Shown piece after piece: positions 43,141-52,475 of a stretch of 64,000 nt of DNA. Source of the stretch: Rhizobium sp. C4 (GTDB taxonomy: Bacteria > Pseudomonadota > Alphaproteobacteria > Rhizobiales > Rhizobiaceae); contig NZ_JAJNCX010000004.1 of NCBI RefSeq assembly GCF_021026315.1, positions 248,001 to 312,000 on the forward strand, read 5' to 3'. Numbering within the stretch: position 1 is the stretch's first letter; every line of letters starts with the position of its first letter. A program made the position numbers and the translations under genes. A model generated the notes under the pieces. That model was not told where the DNA came from. It saw only the letters and a program-made list of their open reading frames with translations, and searched no databases.

Positions 43141-44100
43141 ATGCATAAGGTCATTTTTGACACCGATCCCGGCGTTGACGACGCCATGGCGCTTCTCTTC
43201 CTGCATCATCATCCCGACATCGATCTTCTGGGCATCACGACCGTTTTCGGCAATGCCCGGATCGAGGTGACGACGCGCAATGCGCTGTTCCTGAAGCGCG
43301 AATGGAAGATCGATGCGCCCGTCGTCAAGGGTGCCGGCGAGACCTTCATCCCGCATCGCGTGACGCATGAGCCGCCGAAGCATATTCATGGCGCCGACGG
43401 CCTCGGCAATATCGGCGTGCCGGAAACGGTGGATATCGAGACCGATCCGCGTCCGGCCGCGCAGTTCATCATCGACATGGTGCGCAAGTATCCGGGCGAG
43501 GTGACGCTGGTCGCCGTCGGTCGCATGACCAACCTTGCCAATGCGCTGAAGCAGGATCCGGAGATCGTCTCGCTGGTCAAGGAAGTCGTCATCATGGGCG
43601 GCGCCTTCGAAGTGCCGGGCAATGTGACGCCCGCCGCCGAGGCCAATATCCATGGCGACCCGGAAGCCGCCGATATCATTGCGACGGCGACCTGGCCGGT
43701 CGTCTTCATCGGTCTCGATGTCACCATGCAGACCGTGATGACGCGCGCGCAGCTCAAGGATATCGCCGACGCCGCCGGCCGTCGCGGCAAGCTGCTCTTC
43801 GATCTGTCGCAATTCTATATCGACTTCTACGAAGGCCTCGTCGATGACGGCATGGTCGTCCATGACAGCTGCGCCTGCGCCTATGTCGTGGCACCGGAAC
43901 TCTTCACCACGCGCTCCGGCACCGTCCGCGTCGTCTGCGGCGGGATCGCCGATGGCAAGACCCAGCAGAAGCCCGATGGTCGCGGCTTCGGCCCGTCCGA
44001 TTGGGATAACCTGCCGAGCCAGAAGATCGCCGTCGGCATCGACGACAAGGCCGTGCTGAAGCTGATCCACGACACGATCGTGTCGGTGAACGAGGACTGA
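43141..44100 (+). CDS. Nucleoside hydrolase, IunH family
   Basis: A 319-residue inosine/uridine-preferring nucleoside hydrolase. The calcium-binding signature DTDPGVDDAMALLFL begins at residue 7. GITTVFGNARIEVTTRNAL and VVIMGGAFEVPGNVTPAAEANIHGDPEAA carry further active-site residues. It splits ribonucleosides into base and ribose for salvage. It stands alone between the cobM block and a BrnTA module. Confidence 0.93.
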   Translation: MHKVIFDTDPGVDDAMALLFLHHHPDIDLLGITTVFGNARIEVTTRNALFLKREWKIDAPVVKGAGETFIPHRVTHEPPKHIHGADGLGNIGVPETVDIETDPRPAAQFIIDMVRKYPGEVTLVAVGRMTNLANALKQDPEIVSLVKEVVIMGGAFEVPGNVTPAAEANIHGDPEAADIIATATWPVVFIGLDVTMQTVMTRAQLKDIADAAGRRGKLLFDLSQFYIDFYEGLVDDGMVVHDSCACAYVVAPELFTTRSGTVRVVCGGIADGKTQQKPDGRGFGPSDWDNLPSQKIAVGIDDKAVLKLIHDTIVSVNED

Positions 44101-44158
44101 GCGGACTGCTTGATCTTTCGACTGGTTGCGAGCTGAATTTTCGTGTACATTTATTGCC

Positions 44159-44422
44159 ATGAAAATTGTCTGGGATGAGCCGAAACGCCTCGCCAATCTG
44201 GATAAGCACGGCCTCGATTTCGCCGATGTCATTCATTTTGGCTGGGAGGACGCGCTCATCCTGACGGCCCGAGACGGACGCTACAAGGCGGTTGGCCGCC
44301 TTGACGATGGAACGGCGGTGGTCATCTACGCCCTGTTGGGTGTGGAGGCCATGTCCGTCATCAGTTTCCGCCCTGCCGGCCAGTCGGAAAGGAGACTGTT
44401 TCGTGACCGTAAAACCGAATAG
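44159..44422 (+). CDS. brnT: BrnT-type toxin (second copy)
   Basis: An 87-residue BrnT protein: MKIVWDEPKRLANLDKHGLDFADV, GRYKAVGRLDDGTAVVIYALL, and the family end VISFRPAGQSERRLF. A GTGTACATTTATTG AT-rich segment just upstream probably holds the promoter. The downstream antitoxin gene overlaps by 20 bases. It differs substantially in sequence from the copy at 9786, so the two modules are not recent duplicates. Confidence 0.88.
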   Translation: MKIVWDEPKRLANLDKHGLDFADVIHFGWEDALILTARDGRYKAVGRLDDGTAVVIYALLGVEAMSVISFRPAGQSERRLFRDRKTE

Positions 44423-44717
44423 ACCCAAGACCTTTCAGGCCGGGCGTGGCTATACGCACGCCGACTGGGACGCTGTCGATAGCCCCGAATTCACGGCGGA
44501 TGATTTCGCCCGGATGAAACCGGCCCGAGAAGTCTTGCCGGAAAGCTTCTTTGAAGGGCTCAACGAGGCGCGAAAAGCCGGGCGTCCGCGTGTCGAAAAG
44601 CCCAAGCAGGCCGTGACTTTGCGTCTCGATCCTGATGTGATCGAACGGTTTCAGCAGCAGGGCAAGGATTGGCGTTCCCGGATGAGCGAAGCACTTCGAA
44701 AGGCGTCTGGCGGCTGA
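44403..44717 (+). CDS. brnA: BrnA-type antitoxin (second copy)
   Basis: About 104 residues, GTG start at 44403 within the brnT end, reading VTVKPNRPKTFQAGRGYTHADWDAVDSPEFT. It has a C-terminal ribbon-helix-helix region KQAVTLRLDPDVIERFQQQGKDWRSRMSEALRKA, the hallmark of BrnA antitoxins. A disrupted minus-strand gene begins directly after its stop, in convergent orientation. Confidence 0.85.
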   Translation: MTVKPNRPKTFQAGRGYTHADWDAVDSPEFTADDFARMKPAREVLPESFFEGLNEARKAGRPRVEKPKQAVTLRLDPDVIERFQQQGKDWRSRMSEALRKASGG

Positions 44718-45752
44718 CCTCGCCGCCTTGACTGACGGCCACTTTTTCAGCAAGACGTCGACGTGCCTCTTCAGATGGCTGTTGATCCTCGGAATCTGGC
44801 TGCGCTTGATCCGAAACGGCCCGGTCTTCTCACGTCCTATTGGAAAGAGTTCTTGTCGCAAGGCATAAGACACTTTGAAGCGGATCACGGCAATATTGGC
44901 TGTGCCCGTCAGCATGGCTTCCAGGTCGCCGGGCTCATCGTTTTGGTAGCAATATCGGACTTCCAACTCTTCCGAGCCGATTGGCGGCAGTGCGCCGAAA
45001 CCGGACGACTTGATCCATTCGAAGCCTTCAGCGTCGACCGCGCAGCATAAGGGCATGCCGCCGACACCTCCGTTGACGCGGTTGCACCGCTCAAGCCACC
45101 AGTTATTCTGCCAGTCTTCGTAGCCGAACAGCATTCCCTGAAGCCGCTCATGTTGCTCGGTCCAGCCATCGCCGGCGTTGGCGCTTTGCCAAAGCAACTC
45201 CATTGCCGGGATGCGCCATTCCTCACCTTTCAGCGTTTAATAGACGTCGCGATCAACCTTATGATCTGGGTCGATCGCAAAGGGCATCAAGAACTCAGGG
45301 ACGGGCCTTTCAATGACGTGCTTGTGCAGGAGGCCTTCCATCACCCATTTGTCGAATGCTTGCTCGGCCTCTGGTGGGTAGATATTTGTAAACCGGGCAA
45401 GCTTTTTTCGGCCCTCCAACAACAGCGGCAATTCGAAATTTGTATGGATCAGATAGGGCGCTTCCGCGAGGGCATCGTTCGTTTTCTCGCGTTTCAGCCA
45501 AAGGTCGCATTCCGGGAAGTCGCTTTCGGGTATCTCGAATGCCACGCCAAATCGTTCGGCGATGGCCGTTAAGTCTGCAGCATCGAGGGAATAGTGCCAA
45601 TCGAAATCTGGGTCCTGCTCAGCGTCGGATTCGGCAATTGCCCGTAGGGCCTGGATATCGTCGACCGCGAACCGTGTTTCCAGTACAGGGCACCAGAGCT
45701 CGACGTCGAAGACGCTGATGATGAAATGGGTTTGATACTGTTCGTCAGCCAT
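44718..45752 (-). pseudogene. Unknown gene interrupted by an in-frame TAA and lacking its own end
   Basis: ATG 45752 opens a 171-residue frame (MADEQYQTHFIISVFDVELW) that stops at TAA 45237-45239 after DHKVDRDVY. The very same frame then continues without a break as TLKGEEWRIPAMELLWQSAN and on through GYEDWQNNWWLERC to KKWPSVKA near 44720. A single tyrosine-to-stop change would explain this. The frame then runs antisense through brnA, so its natural stop seems lost. Acidic, soluble; no domain recognised. The boundary at 44718 is set by brnA. Confidence 0.6.
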
Positions 45753-45896
45753 GCGCAACCTCTTGAAGACCGCTGATCTGTCCCGGCCTGTTCGCACGGG
45801 TTTCATGCATGCAGCTTAGCGGCGTTTCGTATCAAATTGCGTAAACTAATGGCTGCAATGCAACCCTTGTGCGCGGGTCTGTCGGGTGGCTCAGAG

Positions 45897-46589
45897 CTAA
45901 CGCCCCACCATCACCACCGGCAATCCCATCGTTCTCGCCGCCACGATCTTCGCATAGGCCCCGTCGCCGCCGGAGTTGCGGCAGACGAGGTGGGTGATGG
46001 CGTGGGTGCGCAGAAGGGCGGCTTCCTCGTCCGGGTTGGGTGATGGTTTGGCGGTGAGGATGGTGTGGCTTGCGAATGCCAGCGGGCTTTCGGGTGGATC
46101 GACCATGCGGATCACGAAGTGGCAGTCCGAGCGCGCTGAGAAGGCGTCGAGATATTGGCGGCCGAGTGCGAGGAGAACGCGGGTGTTTGCGGGCAGGGCG
46201 GCGGCTGCGTCTTCTAGTGTGGGGACTTCGATCCAGATATCGCCCGGTTGCTTCTGCCACGGTGCGCGGGTGCGGATGTCGAGCGGTCTCGCAGCGATCT
46301 CGCAGGCTTTGACAGCATTGGCGGAGATGGTTCTGGCGAAGGGATGCGTGGCGTCGATGACGCGGGTGAAGCCTTCGGCTGTCAGGTAGGCGGCGAGGCC
46401 TTCGGCGCCGCCGAAGCCGCCGATGCGGACCTTGCCGTCGAGGGGCGCGGGTTCCCTGGTGCGGCCGGCAAGCGAGGTGGTGACGTCGAGACCTTTGGCT
46501 ACAAGTTCGCGCGCCAATTCTGCGGCCTCTTTCGTGCCGCCGAGGATCAGGATTTTTTCGGGGCTTCCGGGCGGTGCATCATTCGGCAT
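45897..46589 (-). CDS. cobK: Precorrin-6A reductase CobK
   Basis: A 230-residue CobK/CbiJ protein with KILILGGTKEAAELARELV near the N-terminus, VIDATHPFARTISANAVKAC near 80 and CRNSGGDGAYAKIVAA near the C-terminus. It uses NADPH to reduce precorrin-6A to 6B. It is somewhat shorter than the usual 240-260 residues but keeps the motifs. Its start overlaps the cbiD stop by 11 bases, so the two are coupled. Confidence 0.93.
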   Translation of the reverse strand: MPNDAPPGSPEKILILGGTKEAAELARELVAKGLDVTTSLAGRTREPAPLDGKVRIGGFGGAEGLAAYLTAEGFTRVIDATHPFARTISANAVKACEIAARPLDIRTRAPWQKQPGDIWIEVPTLEDAAAALPANTRVLLALGRQYLDAFSARSDCHFVIRMVDPPESPLAFASHTILTAKPSPNPDEEAALLRTHAITHLVCRNSGGDGAYAKIVAARTMGLPVVMVGR

Positions 46590-47682
46590 GGGCGATGATG
46601 GTTCCCTGCCGGTCGGTGATCAGGATGTCGATCTTGATGGGCGCGCCACGCAGCGTTTCCAGCGCCTTTTCGCGGGCGCGGGTGGCGATCAAGCCGGCGA
46701 GGTCGATGCCGGTTTCACGAGTCGTTTCGAGGACTTCCATCGCGGTGTTCGCAGATTGAATCCGGTTGGCGAGCGCGCTGTCGATCCCCGGCAGGAGCGA
46801 CAGGTAGAAATCCATATCCACCTGGCTGCGGCCGGAATGGAGGTCGAGCGCGCCTTGCGCGAGCTTCGTCATCTTGGCAAAGCCGCCGGCGATCGTCAGG
46901 CGCTCAACGGGGTGGGCGCGGAGATATTTGAGAAGCGCGCCGGCAAAATCGCCCATGTCGATCAGCGCGCCGAGCGGCAGGCGATGGAAGTCTTGGCCCG
47001 CCTTTTCCGATGTCGAACCGGTGGCGCCGAGGAGATGCGTCAGCCCTTCGGCGCGGGCGACATCGATGCCGCGATGGATGGAGTGGATCCAGGCGGCGCA
47101 GGAAAAGGGATGCACGATGCCCGTCGTACCGAGGATGGAGAGCCCGCCGACAATGCCGAGGCGCGGGTTCCAGGTTTTCTCGGCCAGTGCTGCGCCGCCG
47201 GGAATGGAAATGGTGATTTCGAGATCGGCGGGCAGGCCGGCCTCCTCGCAAAGCGCGACCGCCTCCGCCATCATCATCGAGCGTGGCACGGGGTTGATGG
47301 CCGGCTCGCCGACCTCGACCGGCAGGCCGGGCTTGGTGACGGTGCCCACGCCTTCGCCGGCGCGGAAGCGGATGCCGCTTTCAGGCGGGAGCGGGCGGAT
47401 GGCGGCGACTACAGTCGCGCCATGGGTCACGTCGGGGTCATCGCCCGCATCCTTGACGATGCCGGCCATGGCGTAGCCGTCGCCGAGTGTTTCAAAGGCG
47501 AGCGCGAAGGCCGGGGTTTCGCCGCGCGGCAGCGTGATTTCGACCGGGTCGGGGAAGTCGCCGGTGATCAGCGCGGTCAGCGCCGCCTTGGTCGCGGCCG
47601 TGGCGCAGGCGCCCGTTGTCCAGCCCGTTCGCAAGGCGGCGTCCGGCTTGTCGATGCGGGCGGTTTCGGGGGTATCTGTCAT
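46579..47682 (-). CDS. cbiD: CbiD-type precorrin-5B C1-methyltransferase
   Basis: A 367-residue CbiD protein: RTGWTTGACATAATKAALTAL at the N-terminus, GEPAINPVPRSMM, and LGIVGGLSILGTTGIVHPFSCAAW. CbiD performs C1 methylation and deacylation in the cobalt-early pathway; many alphaproteobacteria use it in place of CobF, and no cobF is present in this window. It is divergent from cobA and coupled to cobK. Confidence 0.93.
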   Translation of the reverse strand: MTDTPETARIDKPDAALRTGWTTGACATAATKAALTALITGDFPDPVEITLPRGETPAFALAFETLGDGYAMAGIVKDAGDDPDVTHGATVVAAIRPLPPESGIRFRAGEGVGTVTKPGLPVEVGEPAINPVPRSMMMAEAVALCEEAGLPADLEITISIPGGAALAEKTWNPRLGIVGGLSILGTTGIVHPFSCAAWIHSIHRGIDVARAEGLTHLLGATGSTSEKAGQDFHRLPLGALIDMGDFAGALLKYLRAHPVERLTIAGGFAKMTKLAQGALDLHSGRSQVDMDFYLSLLPGIDSALANRIQSANTAMEVLETTRETGIDLAGLIATRAREKALETLRGAPIKIDILITDRQGTIIAHAE

Positions 47683-47774
47683 GGTGCGGATTATAGGGCT
47701 GCGGACGGGGGCAGGAAAGGCGGCAATTCATTCCGCCGTTGCATTTTTCGAGCGCCGCTCATAGGACATTTGTT

Positions 47775-48614
47775 ATGGACATGCTTTTCGCGAAACTGCC
47801 CGAGATCGAGAAGGGAAGCGTCTGGCTCGCCGGCGCAGGACCCGGCGATCCGGGTCTGTTGACGCTGCTCGTCGCCAAGGCGCTCGGCGAGGCGGATGTC
47901 ATCGTCTATGACGCTCTGGTCAACGATGAGTGCCTGAAGCTCGCGCGGCCTGACGCAATCCTCGAATATGCCGGCAAGCGCGGCGGCAAGCCCTCCGTCA
48001 AGCAGCGCGATATTTCGCTGCGCCTCGTCGATCTGGCGCGTGAGGGCCATCGCGTGTTGCGACTGAAGGGGGGCGATCCGTTCGTCTTCGGGCGCGGCGG
48101 CGAAGAGGCGCTGACGCTGGTTCAGCATGGCATTCCCTTCCGCATCGTGCCGGGGATTACGGCGGGGATCGGCGGGCTCGCCTATGCCGGCATTCCGGTG
48201 ACGCATCGCGAGATCAATCACGCCGTGACCTTTCTCACCGGCCATGATTCGTCCGGCATCGTGCCGGACCGGATCGACTGGGAGGCGCTGGGGCGCGGTT
48301 CGCCGGTCATCGTCATGTATATGGCGATGAAGCATATCGGGCAGATTTCCGCCAATCTCATTGCTGCGGGACGCTCCCCGGACGAACTGGTTGCCTTTGT
48401 CTGTAATGCGGCCACGCCCGAGCAGCAGGTCCTGGAGACGACACTGGCGCGTGCCGAGGCCGATGTCGAGGCGTCCGGCCTCCAGCCGCCTGCGATCGTG
48501 GTCATCGGCGAGGTGGTGCGCTTCCGCAAGGGCATGGACTGGCTCGGGGCGCTTTCCGGCCGGCAACTCGACACCGACGGCTTGATGCCGGACTACGCGA
48601 AGGCTGCCGAATGA
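47775..48614 (+). CDS. cobA: Uroporphyrinogen-III C-methyltransferase CobA
   Basis: A 279-residue SAM-dependent methylase with SVWLAGAGPGDPGLLTLLVAKAL, VVYDALVN-like YDALVNDECL, LKGGDPFVFGRGGEEAL, and GIPVTHREINHAVTFLTGH. It methylates C2 and C7 of uroporphyrinogen III to make precorrin-2, the corrin branch point. It lacks the oxidase/chelatase domain of CysG. ATG at 47775 has AGGA upstream. The stop overlaps cobB by four bases. Confidence 0.94.
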   Translation: MDMLFAKLPEIEKGSVWLAGAGPGDPGLLTLLVAKALGEADVIVYDALVNDECLKLARPDAILEYAGKRGGKPSVKQRDISLRLVDLAREGHRVLRLKGGDPFVFGRGGEEALTLVQHGIPFRIVPGITAGIGGLAYAGIPVTHREINHAVTFLTGHDSSGIVPDRIDWEALGRGSPVIVMYMAMKHIGQISANLIAAGRSPDELVAFVCNAATPEQQVLETTLARAEADVEASGLQPPAIVVIGEVVRFRKGMDWLGALSGRQLDTDGLMPDYAKAAE

Positions 48615-49912
48615 GTGGATTGCTGATCGCAGCGCCGTCGTCCGGTTCGGGCAAGACGACCGTCACGCTCGGCCTGTTGCGGGCGCTGAAGAATGCCGGG
48701 CTGAAGATCGCGCCGGGCAAGGCGGGGCCGGATTACATCGACCCGGCCTTTCACACGGCCGCCTCCGGCGAGGTCTGCTTCAATTTCGATCCCTGGGGCA
48801 TGCGGCCAGAACTTTTGAATGTCATGGCCGCAGGCCATGGCGGCGGGCGGCATTTTGTCGTGGAAGCCATGATGGGGCTGTTCGATGGCGCAAGCGACGG
48901 GTCCGGTTCGCCGGCAGATCTTGCAGCCCAGCTCGATCTCTCCGTCGTGCTGGTCATCGATTGCGCGCGCATGTCGCATTCGGTGGCGGCGCTGGCATCC
49001 GGCTACCGCGATTTCCGCAAGGATGTGCGCGTTGCCGGCGTCATTCTCAACCGCGTTGGCAGCGTGCGGCATGAGGCCATGCTGCGTGTTTCGCTGGAGC
49101 GTGTTGGTTTCACCATTTTCGGTGCGCTGCCGACCGATGAGGCATTGAAGCTGCCAGCGCGGCATCTCGGGTTGGTACAGGCGGCCGAGCATGAGGCGCT
49201 GGAGGATTTCATCGAGCATGCCGCAGCGCGGGTCGAGACGCATTGCGATGTTGCGGCACTGGCGAAGCTTGCGCGCAGGGACGAAGCGGATGCGCTGGAG
49301 GTTCCGGTGCTTTTGCCGCCACTCGGGCAGACCATTGCGGTTGCCCGTGACGAGGCCTTCGCTTTTTCCTATCCGCATCTGCTGCAGGGCTGGCGCGGGC
49401 AGGGGGCGGAACTCAGTTTCTTCTCGCCACTTGCCGGCGAAGCGCCGAACGCGCGCGCCGATGCGGTCTATCTGCCGGGCGGGTACCCGGAACTTCAGGC
49501 CGGCCGGATCGCTGATGCGGAGACTTTCTTTGCCGGCATGCGGGATGCGGTGAAGCGCGGCGCGCTGGTCTACGGGGAATGCGGCGGCTACATGGTGCTT
49601 GGCGAGGCGCTGATCGATGCTGCGGGGAGCGCGCATGCGATGCTGGGCCTGTTGCCGGTCACCACATCCTTTGAGACCCGGAAGCGGCATCTGGGCCTGC
49701 GTGTTGCGCGTCCGGCAGACGATTCGATCTTTCAGGCGCCGCTGCGCGCCCATGAATTCCACTATTCGAGCGTCGTTCAGGCCGGCAAGGCCGAGCCGCT
49801 GTTCCGCGTCGAGGATGCGCTGGGTGCCGATCTCGGGCCCATGGGGATGAAGCGCGGGCGGGTTGCCGGGTCATACCTGCATCTGATCGATCTCGACGGT
49901 GACCGGTCATGA
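48611..49912 (+). CDS. cobB: Cobyrinic/hydrogenobyrinic acid a,c-diamide synthase CobB
   Basis: A 433-residue glutamine-dependent amidotransferase: N-terminal P-loop IAAPSSGSGKTTVTLGLL, AGPDYIDPAFHTAASGE, and a C-terminal class I amidotransferase domain with YGECGGYMVLG holding the Cys nucleophile near residue 325. It amidates the a and c acetates. Four-base overlaps at both ends place it in the cobA-cobB-cobC-cobD operon. Confidence 0.95.
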   Translation: MSGLLIAAPSSGSGKTTVTLGLLRALKNAGLKIAPGKAGPDYIDPAFHTAASGEVCFNFDPWGMRPELLNVMAAGHGGGRHFVVEAMMGLFDGASDGSGSPADLAAQLDLSVVLVIDCARMSHSVAALASGYRDFRKDVRVAGVILNRVGSVRHEAMLRVSLERVGFTIFGALPTDEALKLPARHLGLVQAAEHEALEDFIEHAAARVETHCDVAALAKLARRDEADALEVPVLLPPLGQTIAVARDEAFAFSYPHLLQGWRGQGAELSFFSPLAGEAPNARADAVYLPGGYPELQAGRIADAETFFAGMRDAVKRGALVYGECGGYMVLGEALIDAAGSAHAMLGLLPVTTSFETRKRHLGLRVARPADDSIFQAPLRAHEFHYSSVVQAGKAEPLFRVEDALGADLGPMGMKRGRVAGSYLHLIDLDGDRS

Positions 49913-50907
49913 GTGGTGTCTTCCATGGCGGCGGCGTGTCCGCTGCCGCGCGGGCCTTCGGGATCGCGCCCGAAAACTGGCTCGATCTGTCGACGGGCAT
50001 CAATCCCGTCCCGCCAGCCTTGCCGGCTTTCGATCCGCAGTTGTTCCATCGGTTGCCGGATGCCGATCTGCATGATGATGTCCGCCGGGCCGCCGGGCGG
50101 TTCTACGGCAGCGGTGAGGTTTTGCCGATCGCTGCGGCCGGCACCCAGCCGCTGATCCGCCTGCTTGCCAGCAACTTGGGGAAGGGCAGGGTTGCCATCC
50201 TCTCGCCGACCTATGGCGAGTATCGCGCCGTCTTCTCCGCGGCGGGTCATCATGTCGATGAGATTGCAACGCTCGCAGCGGTCACGGCCGATCATCAGGC
50301 TGTCGTCGTCGTCAACCCGAACAATCCGGACGGGCGGCTTTATTCGCGTGCGGACCTCCTGGCGCTATCACTCGATCTCGCGGAGCGTGGCGCGACACTC
50401 GTCGTTGACGAGGCTTTCGGGGAGATGCATCCGGAGGCGAGCCTTGCCGGTGTTGTCGCGCATCATCCGCATCTCGTCGTGCTGAAATCCTTCGGCAAGT
50501 TTTTCGGGTTTGCGGGCGCCAGGCTCTCGTTTGCGATTGCCGGGGATCGTCATGCTGGCCCGCTTGAGGCGGGGCTCGGCCCCTGGCCGGTTTCCGGACC
50601 GGCGCTGGCGCTGGCGCGGCATTGCTTCGGGCTCGATGCGCAGGAGATCCGGCGTGAGATTTGGCAACGGGCCGCCGGGCTTGAGATCGTGATCGCGGGC
50701 GCGGGGCTGCGGGTCCGGGCCAATGCGGGACTTTTCCTGCTGATCGAGACGCCGGATGCTGCATCGTTGTTCGATCATCTCGGCCATCACGGAATTCTGA
50801 CACGAATCTTTGATTACGGGAGTGACTGGATGCGCATCGGCCTCCCCGCCGATCAGGGCGAACTCGATCGGCTGGCGCTGGCACTGCAGGACTGGAATGA
50901 GGCATGA
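49909..50907 (+). CDS. cobC: CobC, PLP-dependent L-threonine-O-3-phosphate decarboxylase-like
   Basis: A 332-residue class I aminotransferase-fold protein with HGGGVSAAARAFG, DLSTGINPVPP, VVNPNNPDGRLYSRADL and VLKSFGKFFGFAGARLSF, where Lys in SFGK binds PLP. In the Pseudomonas denitrificans naming this is CobC, which supplies the aminopropanol-phosphate moiety with CobD. Overlaps of four bases with both neighbours. Confidence 0.92.
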   Translation: MSGVFHGGGVSAAARAFGIAPENWLDLSTGINPVPPALPAFDPQLFHRLPDADLHDDVRRAAGRFYGSGEVLPIAAAGTQPLIRLLASNLGKGRVAILSPTYGEYRAVFSAAGHHVDEIATLAAVTADHQAVVVVNPNNPDGRLYSRADLLALSLDLAERGATLVVDEAFGEMHPEASLAGVVAHHPHLVVLKSFGKFFGFAGARLSFAIAGDRHAGPLEAGLGPWPVSGPALALARHCFGLDAQEIRREIWQRAAGLEIVIAGAGLRVRANAGLFLLIETPDAASLFDHLGHHGILTRIFDYGSDWMRIGLPADQGELDRLALALQDWNEA

Positions 50908-51884
50908 TTTGGTTTCGTCTGGCGATCCTGTTTCTGGCGCTTCTGATCGACAAGGCAGTTGGCGATCCGCCGCGTCTCTGGGCGCGTGTTCCGCATCCTG
51001 TCGTGCTCTTCGGCAAGGCGGTGGCGGCGGCAGACCGTCGGTTGAACGTGCCGGGGCTTCCGCCGGCTGCAGCGAGGTCGCGGGGCATTCTGGCCGCCGT
51101 GCTGCTCACGGTGCTGGCCCTTGCCTGCGGGGTTCTGATCTCGGCTGTCTTTTCCGGGCTCTGGGCGATCGGCCTCTTCATGGAGGTCTGCGTGGTTGCC
51201 ATCTTGCTGGCCCAGAAGAGCCTGGCCGATCATGTCGGTGCGGTTGCCTTTGCGCTGAACGAGGAGGGGCTGACCGGCGGCCGTCGCGAGGTTGCGATGA
51301 TCGTTGGCCGTGATCCGCAGACGCTCGATGCCGCAGGCGTCAGCCGCGCGGCGATCGAGAGCCTCGCCGAAAACTATTCCGACGGCGTCGTCGCACCCGC
51401 CTTCTGGTACATGCTTCTCGGGCTGCCCGGCCTGTTCGCCTACAAGATGATCAACACGGCCGATTCCATGATTGGCCACAAGTCCGAGAAATATCTCTAT
51501 TTCGGCTGGGCATCGGCGCGGTGGGACGATCTGGTCAATCTGCTGCCGGCGCGGGCTTCCGCGGTCTTCATCGCGCTTGCCGCCTGGACGGCGGAGGGCT
51601 TTGCCGCGATGAAGCGGTCGCTGCGCACGGCGATCGTCGATCACGGCAAGCATCGCTCCCCCAATTCGGGGTGGCCGGAGGCTGCGATGGCGGGAGCCAT
51701 CAATGTCCAGCTGGCGGGACCTCGCGTCTATCATGGTGAGCTGGTCAACGAGGAAATGCTCAATATCGGCGGGCGGAGGCATGCGAGCTCCTCGGATATC
51801 CGACGCGCGATCAGGGTCTTCGACCATGCCTGCTACTGGCTTGCGGGCTTCGTCTGCGCGCTCCTTGCGCTGCAGATTGCCTGA
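50904..51884 (+). CDS. cobD: Adenosylcobinamide-phosphate synthase CobD (CbiB family)
   Basis: A 326-residue integral membrane protein with five or so hydrophobic segments and the CbiB motifs IDKAVGDPPRLWARVPHPVVLFG, SRAAIESLAENYSDGVVAPAF and GLPGLFAYKMINTADSMIGH. It joins adenosylcobyric acid to aminopropanol phosphate. Last gene of the cobA-cobD operon. Confidence 0.94.
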   Translation: MIWFRLAILFLALLIDKAVGDPPRLWARVPHPVVLFGKAVAAADRRLNVPGLPPAAARSRGILAAVLLTVLALACGVLISAVFSGLWAIGLFMEVCVVAILLAQKSLADHVGAVAFALNEEGLTGGRREVAMIVGRDPQTLDAAGVSRAAIESLAENYSDGVVAPAFWYMLLGLPGLFAYKMINTADSMIGHKSEKYLYFGWASARWDDLVNLLPARASAVFIALAAWTAEGFAAMKRSLRTAIVDHGKHRSPNSGWPEAAMAGAINVQLAGPRVYHGELVNEEMLNIGGRRHASSSDIRRAIRVFDHACYWLAGFVCALLALQIA

Positions 51885-52009
51885 ACCAATTGCGGCTTTT
51901 TAACGATGCGCAACGGTTTTTTGGCGGGACGCTTTTAATCCACAGAAATTCGAATATCCTCATATACCAGCGGAGTGGGGACATTCCGAATTAACGTGGG
52001 GACGATTTC

Positions 52010-52441
52010 ATGAAAACCTATATTCTCGCAGGCATTGCGCTGGCTGCTTCTTTCGCAGCATCCGCAACGGCGTCGCAGGCTTCGAGCCTGGTAGCCCAGA
52101 TCGATCTTTCCAATCAGACCATGACCATTTCCGAGAACGGGTCCGTGCGCTACCAGTGGAAGGTCTCCACCGCGCGTCGCGGCTACTCCACCCCGGTCGG
52201 GAGCTATTCGGCGAAGTCGCTCGACATCGATCATCGCTCGCGCAAGTACCACAATGCGCCCATGCCCTATTCGGTGTTCTTCAAGGGGGGCTATGCCGTG
52301 CATGGCACGACCGAGGTGCGCAATCTCGGCCGTCCGGCCTCGCATGGCTGCGTCCGCCTGCACCCGCAGAACGCCGCCACCTTCTTCTCGCTGGTGAAGA
52401 ATGCCGGCCTTTCCAATACGCGGATCGTGATTTCGCAGTGA
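52010..52441 (+). CDS. Periplasmic L,D-transpeptidase (YkuD domain)
   Basis: A 143-residue protein with a cleavable signal peptide (about residues 1-25, basic start then a hydrophobic run, ending ASQA). The YkuD catalytic motif HGTTEVRNLGRPASHGCVRL follows, with the nucleophilic Cys near residue 114. It would form 3-3 peptidoglycan cross-links or anchor lipoproteins in the periplasm. It is short, a catalytic domain only. It converges on fnrN. Confidence 0.9.
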   Translation: MKTYILAGIALAASFAASATASQASSLVAQIDLSNQTMTISENGSVRYQWKVSTARRGYSTPVGSYSAKSLDIDHRSRKYHNAPMPYSVFFKGGYAVHGTTEVRNLGRPASHGCVRLHPQNAATFFSLVKNAGLSNTRIVISQ

Positions 52442-52475
52442 TGCGGTTTCGGCTTTAAAGACTGAGCCCGCGCCG

